In this document: positions 1-12,394 of the stretch, piece after piece
Layout: every line of letters starts with the position of its first letter
How positions within the stretch are numbered: position 1 is the stretch's first letter
Origin: Pomacea canaliculata
Lineage: Eukaryota > Mollusca > Gastropoda > Architaenioglossa > Ampullariidae
NCBI RefSeq assembly: GCF_003073045.1
Contig: NC_037590.1
Coordinates: forward strand, 35,286,327 to 35,350,326
DNA: 64,000 bases
Direction of reading: 5' to 3'
Program-made: the position numbers and the translations under genes
The notes under the pieces: model-generated
What the model was told of the DNA's origin: nothing
Databases searched by the model: none
The model's input: only the letters and a program-made list of their open reading frames with translations

Positions 1-135
1 TTATTTTTTTTCACTTTCATAGGTATAATATATAGATGCAGGTGCATGCACATAATTAACCATTTCCCCAGCAGAATGGCCTATTGCCATGTCTGGATGT
101 TGGAAGTGTGTACCCCTGAAATAATGCATACTTAC
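1..135 (-). other. Intron start of ZC3H15 that stays open in frame
   Basis: After the exon ending at 136 a good donor (GTAAGTATG) follows. If it is not used, the reading frame continues 44 more codons and meets TAA exactly at positions 3-1. The tail is not ZC3H15-like. This could be an alternative C-terminus by intron retention, but an open stretch this short also arises by chance. Confidence 0.25.
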
Positions 136-3100
136 TCCTATTAGCCTGCCAGCTTTATAGTCTGCCTTTTTCTTCTCTTGTTCTGCCTGTATGGCTGCTA
201 TCTTCTCTTTTTTCTGAAAAAAAAATCATTGCTTGAAAAGCTTTTAAAATTGTGCCAGCAACTAAGGCTACATCATGGCAAGAAAAGTTTATTTTTTAAT
301 AAATCTGGACACTGTTAAAGTATAAAACAGAGCCATGAACAATAACCAAACTAAAGCAATCCAATATCCCACAAAAGCACCATGATGATGTGCCCTTTTA
401 AGCAATAATTGTAGAAAGAAAACCTCTTTATAACTCACCTTCTTTTCTTTCCATGCTAAAAAGGTCTCCAAAGTTACTTTTGTGACATTAAAGCCAAGAG
501 CAGCCCGCTAAAAAGGAGTAACATTCCAAATTAATATTTCTGATCATTGAGCTATGGTAGCTTAGCATTTATACCTCTCTAAAAACTTATCCTACAATGT
601 ACATTTTTTTTCCAGATTACTATATTAGAAGGGTTATTCATGTATCTTCCAACAACAGTCTCTTATTTCGCAAATAACAGCCATAAAAATATATCTAGCT
701 TTTAATTTATCTTAACTGCAATGCACAGCAAAGTATTTTGAATGGTTTGCACTGTTTGTTTTATCATACAGCAAGTGTATATTGCCCTCTTGTTTTACAC
801 TGGATGGGAGATTAATGGTAGATGGTACATTGTGATCGCAAACTAGAGCTTTCTACATGCAGTACCTATGGTCTACAACATTTGGTATCAGGAATGTACC
901 TCCTTCTCAATCAGTTCCTCCAAGGAAATTAGATCTTCCTTTTCTTCTTTCTTTAAGTCTTTCTTCAAAGCAAAACCTGTAAAGAAAAACCCAAATCCAT
1001 CTCACAATTTCAGCAACAAACTTTTTCAAATCTTGTGAACTGACATGCTTGCAGACTACACTAAGCAAAAGAAGTTTGTAATTCAGTTAGAAAATGGCAA
1101 AACAAACCCTTTATAAGCCAAAGTTATCACAGACAATTATAACGGGTAAATTTTACTGCTGACTGGTCATGTTTACAACACTTATCGCTTACTTCCAATG
1201 GGTGTATAGGTTTATCATAATGATCACAAATGAATATGACAAAAACCCTAAAACAAATTTGAAGTTGATAATCTGCAATTTCATTTCCTTTACAGATTCC
1301 TGCAATTTTATTTTAGGCACTGTTTTCCAAAATTTACACTTCAAGTGACTCTTTAACAAGTGTTTACAAATGACACTGTATACCTGGAGGCAAAGCATGA
1401 CGATATATGCATTTTTCTCCATTCGGACAGCTCCAGAACCATCCATACTTGCTGTTTTCCACTGCTTCCAGAAAATGCTTGCAGATCTAAATTTGCAAAA
1501 GGCATAAAAAGCATTTTTACATATACTTTTTCATAAATTGCCTCTAACAAGTTTTTTTTAATTTGGACTTTAGTAAAATACAGGGCATAGCATTGGAAAA
1601 CTTGAGTTCCGCTTACAACGTTACCCCTGGTGGGTGTAGGGGCAAAAACCTTTTAGTTGGGACCAAGTCAATAAAACTAGCAGGAATTGTCACAATATCA
1701 GCTTGCGTTGGTTTTTTTTTCTATGCACTGTCAAAACTAAAGAGATGAAGACATGTCTGCGACAACTGTCACAATGTTCAACTACTTGGTCAGCGTTTTG
1801 AATATCCTCCCAGCATGCTGACAACATTCACTCCTTGGTTAGCATCTTCATTATCCTTGACACTTTACTAGGCTGTCACAATATCAGTTTGCATTGTTTT
1901 CTTTTCTATGCACAGTCAAATCTAAAGAATGAAGACATTGTCTGCGACAACTGCCACATCAACTAATTGGTCAGATATATCCTCCCCAGCATCCTCCTGG
2001 CTGTTGACAACATTATCCTTGACAGCATCTGCTTCTCTGGCGTTGACAACCCTTTCTTGGTCAGGATTGTCATTCTGGCTGTTTGTTTTCTGCTTCTTGC
2101 TAGATTTTCTTTCGAGCACATCCAGTATTTTCCTTTTTTCTTTTGCACGGCAGTTTCTGTCAGGTTCCAAGCCCATTTCATGGCAAACATTGTCAATCCA
2201 AGCATTCCTCATGTTCTCAACTATGCTCACAGTTCTTTGATGGGTCTGCCTTAGCAAAGTACTCCACTGCTGTTTTCTTGCTGTAGCCAGTCTTGACTTC
2301 ACAGTCTGCATGGCCATGTATGTGTCAACATCCAACAGGATCTTTCCATCTCGCTGAAGGTGGATTCCACAATTGGCCATCTGAGCAATGCTACCTGTCA
2401 AAGTTGCAACTAAGAGTTAAAGTCTATTCAACTTACAATCTTACCAGGCAGATGATTGTTCTCTGATCGGCAGATTATTTTCTCCTTGTGAAGAAGATGT
2501 GTCACATGGACTTTGATGGCAGTGAACCCTTTAAGGCTACTTCTTTTCTGCATACATCACAATAACTGCTGCGAGTTTTTAATGCAATGATCGTAGCACA
2601 AGATCATAATCTTGGTCTGTTTTTCCTCCTCCTTTTAACACTGTATTCTTTTTACAGAACTGACTAAAGCCAACACGTGTGTAACACAAAATGCAAAGAA
2701 TCGGAGACCGTTTGGGAACGGAGACCGTTTTACAAAATGTGCTACTTTACGCTACTTCGAAACGGCGTAAGTCAGAAGTTGCGCCGAACGGCGTACAATG
2801 CTATGTCCTGAAAATAGTAAACAGAACCAAAAGCAGCCTAGGAATTAAAAAAAACCAGCTTTTTATTGAAACATGCAGAGACTGTAACTACTATCACCTT
2901 AAAGGATTATTGCACACTTCATGGGACAGCAACAAAAGCAGTAGTTCTCTCAAGCAATTGTGTGTAGAAGAGAGAAGTTCAATCTTTTAAGTACTTCATT
3001 TAACATCCTACAAATATACTTTAAAGTTTGTGATACAATTTTTTTAAAAGTAAAATGATAATTGTTTTCTAAAATAGATTTACACAGAAGTTTAGTTATG

Positions 3101-6100
3101 ACATTTTTGGAGTGAAAAGAGACAACAGCAAAAAAAACACAGCACTCAACTCCTCTACCACTTTCATGATACATCCTGCACTTTATCCCAAACATTCAGA
3201 AATACAATAGCAAGAAGGCAGCACATTCAAATAATTCAAACTACGTCTGCTAAAAACAGATTATGTATAGTTTAATATGATGTTTAAAATCAAGTGCTTA
3301 AAATGGGAACTATTTCAAAGGCATGAAAGCAATTTCAAATCGATTTGCAAATTAATATTATTTAAAGCATGAAAATTGTAAATAAAAACAAATATTTTTG
3401 GCCAGATTACTTCTTAACTTACAATAGCTGTTTTTGGTTTTGTCTTCTCAGACTCTCCATGTTTTTTGTTGATGACTTCATTTAATTTTTCTTCATCCCA
3501 GTTTTCCATCAAATCTGAAAATTATTAAATTCTTACGTTAGTTTTGTTTTCAAAGTCTATGAGTCTGGTACATACAGAAATTGAATAAAGAGGCAAGCAA
3601 CACTAATTTTTGTAAATTACAAGGAAAAAAATACAGGCAGTGTGTGAACAAAGAACATGGAAAAGGTCCTGCTTTGCTGTCCTTTTCCATCATTGAAGTG
3701 AGTTACCTTCTTCTCTGGCATCATCATAAACACTTCTCTTTTCTGATTTCCTCTCTATTGCAAGGTCATGAGAAAACTTGCACTTGTCACCTTTGCTGCA
3801 TTGTCCTTGTTTGAAAAAGGCACAAAGCACAGACTTGGGATCTGTACCTGTTGAAAAAGAAGTTGTACAACTTAAAGCACACCTTCAATACACAGGGTAC
3901 TTGGTGTCACGGACCAGTCCGTGCCTCCAGTGTTTTTCAGAATATTTAACCCTTTTGCGACTTATAGACTGCAAGTGTATGTTGAATGTATGGCTGAATG
4001 GATGAAAACATCAGACAGGAAAGGGTTAACTGTGACAGAAAGTGTTTGGTGAACACAGTTCACTAGTAGGTTTTGGCGTGAACGAGGGAGGAAATTTACT
4101 CAGGTCCGGGATACTGAGGGAAGAAGACGTGCCTGAGTCATGAGCTGTAAATCTCCCTAGTTGCGATTTGTGTACAGTAGTAGGGTAGTGTAGATTGACG
4201 TTGGATGCAGGGCAGTACTGACCCATTTTTGGATTAACCTTGCCTAGACAAGGTATGATATCTTTTTGTTATTATAAAATTGCATTAGAACTTATTTATG
4301 TTTCAAAGTTGTAAACAAGAACATGAGAGAAAGATATGTTAATTGGAGAAGAGTTTAGAATTGTAGTATAGTGTAACCTCGAGTTTCAGTTTGTAATCAC
4401 ATGGGTGGATTTAACTGGAGCCATTTTGGATAAGGAAGAATCGCCTCCCTGGACCATTCCGTGATCGACATGATTTTGGTTCAGCACCCAGCAGCACTTG
4501 GGCTAGGAGTCCCATGACGTCACTGTGGATTACCTGCTGCGACTTCGGAAACCGCCTGACTGACACGGCAAGTGTGTATGGCCTTCACGCGTGTGTATCT
4601 ATGTTAATGGATTCTAGTTGGCTGAACATGTGGAGAGCAACAACTCTAAGAGGGATGGTGAACTGTAATGCACTCAACGATTGCTAATGCGTCATAAGAC
4701 AGATAACAGAACAGGAACTTCGTTGCTAGAAGAGAGTGCGAGGAGTGTAATCTTTATCCTTTGTGAGATATTTGATTAAGTTGTGATTGATCAGGGATGT
4801 AAACATTGCACCTATAGTTAGATTTTTGTCGCCTTTAGAACGAGGTGTTGAGGCGAGTTGTTATTAATACGTATTTGTCTTGTAGTCTGTAAAGTCCTGA
4901 GCCCCTCAACAACAAAATGAACATGATTTGGGCAGCCTCAGGCAATCCTCTTGTTGTGTCTTGAAAGAACGCGCATTTGTCTGAGTGAGTTGTTAAGCCA
5001 CCTGTGCCATAACACTTGGTCTTATGGATCAAAGGATATTTGAAGCAGCTAATCATTTGTGCAAATAACAGACTAGATGTAATTAGTTCTGAGGCCCACC
5101 TTTGGATACAGTCTGGACCGGTTTGAACAGAACATTCAGCTCTTCCTGCTGTTTCTTTTTTTCCTCTTTTTTCTTATCCTTATCTGATCTCTCCAACTGC
5201 TCCAACTAGAAATTAATAAAAACACATTCTAATTACAAACTGTCAATATAAGGTCAGACTTTCAATCAACCCATGACAACAATGCTAAAGACAATTCATA
5301 GATTTGTATAAACTCTCTCTTTTTATAGGATCATGATAATTGTAACAATTATTTTTAATATATGTTCAATTTGATATTTTTAAACAGTATAGATAACTTA
5401 CAAGATATCTGTTATAAGGTGAAATGTTAATACTGATATGGGGGAAAAAAAGGATGTGCACAAAAAGAGATCTAACAAACACAAAATACATACCCGTGAA
5501 GCCTTCTGGTTACCCTGTTTCACTTGCTGTGTGACATTTTTAATGAACTTCTGTTGTTTACTGCCTTTTTTATTTTTGAGTCCAAATGTTTTGTCCTATG
5601 ATAAACAGAAATGTCACAGACTTGTAAAGAAAGGAAAAATAATATGAAACAACCTTGGAAAGGCTCATCATGTACTGATATTTGTTATGCACCATGACAA
5701 ATATTTTGAAACTGGAAAAAAAGATAAACCCAACCTGAACCCTAGCCCATTTCTTAATCCTTGGTCTAATTCTAGCATCTTTTTCTGGTTTGCAAAAAGT
5801 GATAATGGCATTCCAAACCTCTTGAAGTAAAGTTGTGCTAATAATAATAATGTTCAAAGCAATTTGTGCTCCTGACAATTTTCTTTTATGAAACACTCAA
5901 CCAAAAGTTAAATGATATATCCCTAGAAGGAAATGTGGTTACAGAAAATGTGAAATTAACTCCAAACTAAGTATTGATACAGAAAACAAAATCAATACTA
6001 AACAGTAGACAGGGTTAGATTTTGACAGTACCTGGCCTGAAGGTATGGAAGATTTATGCAAAAACAATCCAAGAATGTGGATCTGCCTGTGTGCCTTTAT

Positions 6101-6481
6101 ATGTATAGTTATCACTCATTTATTAATTATTATTATCATTAATATTCCATTGATCCCAAAGTTAACTCCCATATGATCACTAACAAGGGATTCTGTGATT
6201 GGTACAGAACCATTTCAAGACATTTTTAATTGAATGTTTACAAAATCGTTGCACTGGCATACAGTTAACGGTTTTACCAACTTAAAATGTTTATTTAACA
6301 AAGTATATTCTAGGTTTACAACGTTGAATACAAGCTGCACTGTAGAACAGTAAACATATTACATCAGTTGAACGATATTACCAATATGTATACCTGTGAC
6401 ACGTATTACCTCGATAATCTTTTCTTTTTGTTTTTCGACAGTTTTCTTGCCTGGCTCAGCTTTCTTTCCCTTGGGAGGCAT
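1..6481 (-). CDS. ZC3H15: ZC3H15 (DFRP1), CCCH zinc-finger protein, N-terminal 280 residues, partial
   Basis: Cytoplasmic partner that binds and stabilises the DRG1 GTPase, linked to translation. Nine exons read in order, with GT-AG junctions and agreeing phases: 6481-6410, 5595-5494, 5205-5100, 3847-3707, 3514-3423, 1486-1384, 976-900, 507-439, 213-136 (840 nt, 280 codons). The start MPPKGKK, the motif [11 protein letters not shown], and two CCCH fingers match the family: finger 1 in exon 4 is C-x7-C-x5-C-x3-H (CAFFKQGQC...CKFSH), finger 2 in exon 6 is C-x17-C-x5-C-x3-H ending CIYRHALPP. The last exon enters the DRG-binding region (ADYKAG). Roughly the last third of the protein lies left of the window. 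The intron between exons 3 and 4 carries a solo LTR. No lesion seen in any exon. Confidence 0.96.
1689..2045. repeat. Two-copy tandem duplication, period 185 bp
   Basis: The block from 1689 and the block from 1874 both begin GTCACAATATCAG and share a diverged series of words in the same order (CTATGCAC, GAAGACAT, TCTGCGACAACTG, TTGGTCAG, TATCCTCCC, TTATCCTTGACA). Copies differ by many substitutions and small indels, so the duplication is old. It lies in the ZC3H15 intron between exons 5 and 6 and overlaps the end of the 159-codon ORF. Confidence 0.75.
1922..2401 (-). pseudogene. Intronic 159-codon ORF with upstream broken CxxC...H..H finger, possibly transposon-derived
   Basis: Same strand as ZC3H15, inside the intron between exons 5 and 6. 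The ORF starts [12 protein letters not shown], has a mid-part with [12 protein letters not shown], a basic KEKRK/KSSKKQK stretch, then an acidic tail. Just upstream on the same strand (about 2570-2480) a sequence reads YCDVC followed, after a one-base frame change, by [11 protein letters not shown], which has the spacing of a BED or C2H2-type finger. This suggests a decayed DNA-transposon or finger gene inserted in the intron. I do not recognise the family. The alternative is a chance ORF on degenerate sequence. Confidence 0.35.
3905..5014. mobile_element. Solo LTR of an LTR retrotransposon, 1110 bp, with 5-bp target duplication
   Basis: The element begins TGTCACGG and ends CATAACA (TG...CA termini) and is bounded on both sides by CTTGG (3900-3904 and 5015-5019), the 5-bp target duplication expected of retroviral-type integrase. 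Its first bases contain a short inverted repeat, CACGGAC and GTCCGTG. No internal coding region, primer-binding site or second LTR is present, so it is what remains after LTR-LTR recombination. It sits in the ZC3H15 intron between exons 3 and 4 and does not touch either splice site. Orientation and superfamily cannot be set from the LTR alone. Confidence 0.85.
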
Positions 6482-7907
6482 TTTTTCTAATTATTTTAAA
6501 CAGTAAATCTCATTCAGTGTTTATTTAAAAAGTTGCACCAACACCTGAGCCATGCAGATAGTACCAGCGGAAGTTGCGCCGACGTAGAGCTAGTCTTTTC
6601 TAGCTTCGTATCACACATTTCAATTTATTATTATTATCTGGACTGTTTATAGCATTGTAATAAAATTTTCCAAACCGAAAAATTACACAGAAGAAGAAAT
6701 ATGTAGTGTAAGGACGCTGCGATAGTGGTGGTACACTTCGCTATCTTTCGACATGAGCCACTCGCTCTCGAAGGGAAGCAAACTCGTCGCAGCAGATAGA
6801 TCGTCTCTCGAAATAGGAACACAGCTCTTGACGATAATAATACATAGGCTTTCGAGCCAAGCTATAGGTGTATCGCTCTTTACAAAATCAAGAAACGACA
6901 TTGTCACAAAAAAGAACCCATTAAGCATCCTGAGTGCAAACTGACAATAGTAATACCAACACTGACACACAATTAGCGCACAACAGAAAGAGAAGCTTAT
7001 AACGAAGTCAAAACCCTGTTCACTTACACTCACCACGGACGGACATGTATATAAGTTCGCATAACAACTAACATGATTTTGTGTAAGTTATTTAGCTGCC
7101 TGTTAATTTCTTGACAGAATTATTTCCAACTTTTTTTGTGTTAATTTTACTTTCTAAACCCAGCCGTGTAATATTAATACTTGGAATACACGTGAACACA
7201 CGCACACAAGCACATGACCGAGCATGGACGATGACGCATACAAATGACGTCATCACGTACGACTTATTTGCTTTCCTCGTTTGACGTTTACTGTGAGTAT
7301 ATGTTTTTGAACTTCGCTGTCCATTTTCAGAAATCAGCAACATATTTCCTACTTGAGGTCTGGCGCAGATATAACGAATGAGTGCGAATTATTGGTGTGT
7401 ATATATATATAATCTTTTAAATTTTTTTGGAAGCAGATCTTATTTATTAGTATGCACATGTGTATGCTTTTCTTTTAAATTGAATGAACAAGGTAACATG
7501 AGCACGTCTTGAGAATTTAAAAAAAAAACAGTGTTTAAATGAAAAAGAGTACACAGTGCACAATACATTTGTTTTTGTCTGTTTTTTGTTTGTTGTTGTT
7601 GTTTTTTTTTTTTTTTTTTGTTTTTTTTTGGTATTCTCAAAAAGAAATGTGTGCGCGCAAACACACACAAAAGGATGAATTAAAATCACCTCTCATGTAC
7701 AACATCATCAAGTTTACGTTTAACCATATGCATGTAGTTCGATCTAAAAGAAGAAGTTGTGAAGTTTACACTCTTCGTTAGTCTGCTTCACTGATTGTGT
7801 TTTTAATTTTTTTTTTTTCTCCGATTCAGAATTTGTGCGACTTGCCCAAATCGTACTTATTTGTTCGAGATTAACTGCCCACCCCTCTCACTACGATCAC
7901 GACAGAC
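6482..7907. promoter_or_regulatory. Divergent intergenic region between ZC3H15 and the WD40 gene; CRE palindrome at 7245-7252
   Basis: The two start codons point away from each other across 1426 bp, so this stretch must hold the 5' UTRs and promoters of both genes. A perfect TGACGTCA (CREB/ATF site) lies at 7245-7252, followed by CACGTAC. T-rich and CA-rich simple sequence fills 7560-7670. I see no convincing RFX X-box, which would have supported a ciliary gene. The short ORFs here are low-complexity and not believable genes. Confidence 0.5.
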
Positions 7908-10900
7908 ATGGCAGTTGAGTTAAGGACGGTCGAGAAGGGGGGCGTTGCTCGCAAAAAACGCGCTAAGAGTAAGTATGCATACAAGTTAGTGCTGGCCAGT
8001 GACCGCTGGGACCTCATTCGCAGCTGGGAAAAAGTCCGAGAGAAGCTCAAACAAGTGAACCCTTTTCTCCCAGAGAAAGAGTTCTCTATATATTTGGAGG
8101 ATACCCTGCAGGTGGGTGCCTGGAAATCGTTGAGATGACGAGTACAACCTTGTGTTGTACGAGAACTGCAACGGGGCTATGTTCGATCAGGTATATGGGG
8201 TTGTCGGCGATATAGCTTTAGCTGTTGGCATGACCTGAAATTCAAACAGTCAACTTTGGGATTGTCGTGGTGGGAGGGGAAGATTGGATGCGTCCGTGTC
8301 TGGGGGACAACTTTTAAATTGTTTGAGAAGGCTCGGGACTCCTTGGCGCTTTTCCACAAAACATAGAAAGCTCTAAGACAGTCTAAGTTTATGGCTCTTA
8401 GATATGTCTAATGCTAACTCTGACCTGAATCCTAATTTCTTATACCATCACCAGCCCCATAAATCCTTTATATGGGTTTGAGTTGGATGTTATGGCCTGC
8501 AAAACAACCTTAATTTGTCGTCCCTAGCCCTCCCAAACGAAAGTTGTTCCAGTGTTTGTGCGTGAGAGAGAGAGAAAACACAACTGTGACCTTGCTGACG
8601 TCTTGTCGTGCCTGCTGCAGGTGACACGAATCCTGAAGTCGCAATGTCACGTGAAAGATGTAGCGCAAGTGCAGTTTTCAGGCGTTGATGTCATCCTCTG
8701 TACCGGCTTCTCTACGACAGTCACACGTTGGACTTTGAAGGCGAACGGCCGAAAATGCGAGACTGATTTGTGAGTCCGCACTCTTTCGCCCCGATTTTAC
8801 AGAGGGGTTTCAGTTCGTGTATTGTTGGCTTGCCGAGACCAAGGAGTATGTTAATGTAGCCGAGACAACACTAGATGCGCCATTTTGGCATTAAGGCACA
8901 CTTGAGTAGCAAACTTTCCGCCATCGTAATATTATCTGCCTTGGTTTCTAATGATTTAAAAAAACAAAGAATTTTGGCATACGTAGAACCACAACAAAAT
9001 TCGATAGGTATTTTTATCATAATTATATTCTGGCAAGAGGAAATGACGTCAGAAATTCAAACTCCTTCCTGCTGAAAGTGAGAACCTCTGTGGTGTCGAT
9101 TATGTGGATCAGCGAACATTCGTGTTACCTACCTTGAATCATTGCGTCAGCTACTCTGTAATATGTATCAGTCGTTTAATTAATTCACTGTATACGTCAT
9201 CTTTCAAGTAAATAGCCGTATGTCAGTATTCACCTATTTTCTCTCTTCCTTTTTCACTTCTTCTGGCGCCTGTGTCAGCAGACAGCTATTTTTGTGAAAC
9301 GTGTTAATAAGTTGTATATATTCCAATGTTTACCTGTACATGATAATAAGATGATGCACATGAGAGATGCATTATGAATTATTTATAACCTGCAATTTAT
9401 AGCACGCATGAAGTGGAGGTTGGGAGAGAGTTGGGAATAACAGTTATACTGCATAAATGTTGAGAACTTTTTTTTTTTTCGAGTAACAGCTTTGAGCCTC
9501 GATCTCATTTCAGACTCAAGTTTCCTTATATCATATCCATCTTCTTCTATATTGTAGAAATCAGGGTGAGAGCTCTTTTTTTCAAAAATATATATGTAAT
9601 CGTGGGCTTATATGTTGATTCGTGAGAATGCGTATGTAATCGTGGGCGCACATACCTGCATGCCTGCTTGACTGGTGTGTGAAACTGTATTAAGTGGATG
9701 AACTCACATACGCGCACACACACACACATACGTATCTAGTGTCACATCCTGATTTTGTCGATGTCTTTCCCTGACGCACAAATAGGTTTTTGTGTGCCTG
9801 ACGCTGGAGAACTTGCTGGTCATTCTGGTGTTGTCTCAGGGCTGCATCAAGGAAGCTAGGAGAGTAGAGCATCTTTACAACGCTCAGTGGTCAGTTTATC
9901 TTTCTTTACCTTCTTTACAATGAGGTCACTGTCGCGATTGGGTGTCCCTTTAAGGCAGTAATTTCTTTTCTCAGATTTGCATCACATATCCTCCCCGACA
10001 CATGGGCGCACATTATCTTTTATCGTTTTATTTCTGTCCTTTCTTCTGCCTCTATCTTTCCAGAGGTGTACAGTTTAAAATTGTCAGAAGTTTCGATTGT
10101 ACTACCAGAACAACTACATCTACATAAGAGAGTGACACTGTCCGCTCGTGCTAAAACTGAATTGTATATGTATGAATATAATTTGATATAAAGTATTTAA
10201 TCATTGTTTTAGTACAGTTTGAGTTTAGTGGAAGCCTGATGCATGTCAAAAACTTTTTTTACTTTTTATTAATGCATTACAGTTTTTTTAAAACAAATTT
10301 TGTAAAACCCATGCAATGAAATTTAATGAAGTCCATTTAAGAACTATTTTCATCCAGCCTAACCTACATCAAAGAAACCAAACAAATCATAGCTGCAGGC
10401 ATCGGGCTGCTGAAATACTACAGCTTATCTGGAATAGAGGTATGTATATAATCCTGTTTTAACTTCTTCTATCCTCATCTCATTCTTTCTGATTGAATTG
10501 TTGGTTGTTGTTTTTTTTAAAGAGACCTAATTGGCATTAATGGTGCAAGTGGTTTCTACCAGGTGTCAACACTTCGTACTCCCAATGGGGGAAAAACCCC
10601 GCAGTGCTTTTGGGGTACTTAAAAAACATCTCACTTGTCAATGCGAAGTGTGCATGGCATTGACAGCAGGGAAAGGGTACGCTGTGGACAAATATCTTAT
10701 AAGTATCTAAGTAGATATAGAACAGCTTGACGATTAATGATACGTGATTACACAGGTCAGGACTACCTGTAAAGTGAAGCTCGGAGAAACACTCGTGAAA
10801 AAAAATATTCATCGCTGAAACATCATAAAAATAAAAATGTATCCACGCCTTCTGAAAAGAGAATTTTCATTTATTCATTAATTCCTGTAATAATTATTTT

Positions 10901-12362
10901 CAAGAGGTTTTTACAAAATGCTTTTCTTTCAGGTTTGTGTGACGATAGAAAAAACCGGAAATATAAAAACAACTATGGCAAAGAACGAGGTAACATATTT
11001 CTACTCATGAAAGAAAGAATCGTATCTTTCATTACTGGTGGTTCTTCTTTCTCCCACTCCAGCACCCCCTTTTTCTCCCTGTCCGTCCGTTCGTGTCTGT
11101 GTCTCGCTGTCTCTTCCTGCCTCTCTCTCTTGTATCTGGACGGCCCGGTGGCGCAACGGTTAGCGCCTGTCACTAATACGGTGAAGGTTTGTTGTCCTGG
11201 GTTCAGCTCTCGTCTCGAGCGCGCTGTTTTGGTTGTTTTGTGTGTGTGTGGTTTTTTTCTTTCTGGCATCTGTTTACAGGGCTGGCTGCCTTGCTATAAC
11301 ATAGCCTTACTTGCTGGCCCGGCGTAAAACACCATTCCCCCTCCCCTTCTCTTGTATATAGATAACAGGTAGTTGTTCGGGTCTGGGACACTACCGCAAC
11401 CAGTTTGGGAGATAGCCGTGGGAGGGGAAGAATGATTGTTATGTCTACTCTGGAAAAAACGATAGCTGTTTTGATGAAAGTCAGGATAAAGTCGGTATAC
11501 TATCACGCAGTATGACATCTACGCGGGGTCAATCAAGTGGCCAAGCTTAAAGATAACATGACTTGCACGCCGGCTGGTTTTTGCTAGGTAACAGGGTAAT
11601 TTTATGTGTGTATGCATAGAATTTCGTATTAATTGTCTTATCGGGGATCTTGCTAGAGGAGTGATGAGCTATTTCACTGGGGTGGCTCGATAGCTTAGCT
11701 GGAAAACGTAACTGACCTGTCAGCGTTTCAAAGAAGAATCTTAGGGTCTCTCGTCTTGGGACTGTTTGGGACAGCGAGCTCGAGGCTGATCAGGCGCACC
11801 AGGTACTAATCTGTTCTGGACAGTGCGATGATCACTATAACAGAAACTGTTTTGTTATTGACAATGAAGTAAAGCATGGGTATGTAGTTACTTGGTCCCC
11901 TCATATAAAGCGTAGTTTTAGTCTGGATAGTGACGGATTGCTGTAGAGTTTACTAGCACCTCTTTTGCTCTGGATAATGAGATCAAGAGCGCGAGTAGTG
12001 ATGCTGCTAAAGCCATCTCACTAGGTAAGTACTACCCTGAAATTAAATGACGTTTAGGACCAGGTCTCCAATATTTCTACAATTAATATTTCCGTTCTTA
12101 TGTGTGTGTGCGTGTGTGTGTGTGTGTGTGACGTCAGTATATTATGCAGGTGCTTGTTGACCCCAGCTGGCGCAGGCTGCTCGTCTTGGGAGAATCGGGC
12201 GTCTACGTCATCAACTACATGGTACTTTTATTGTTCTTTGCTCTGTATTTTTTACCCTTAAGAACTTGGTGTGTAATGTACTTTGGTAGCTTGGCTCTAG
12301 ACATTGACTAATAGCGTACCTTAACCCTGATGCCTGAAAAGGTGCTTCATTCATTTCGTGGG

Positions 12363-12394
<32 letters not shown>

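Noticed and set aside
11136..11220. Possible functional tRNA gene
   Set aside because: Box A and B are present but there is no cloverleaf, box B is degraded and the unit has a SINE body and target duplications.
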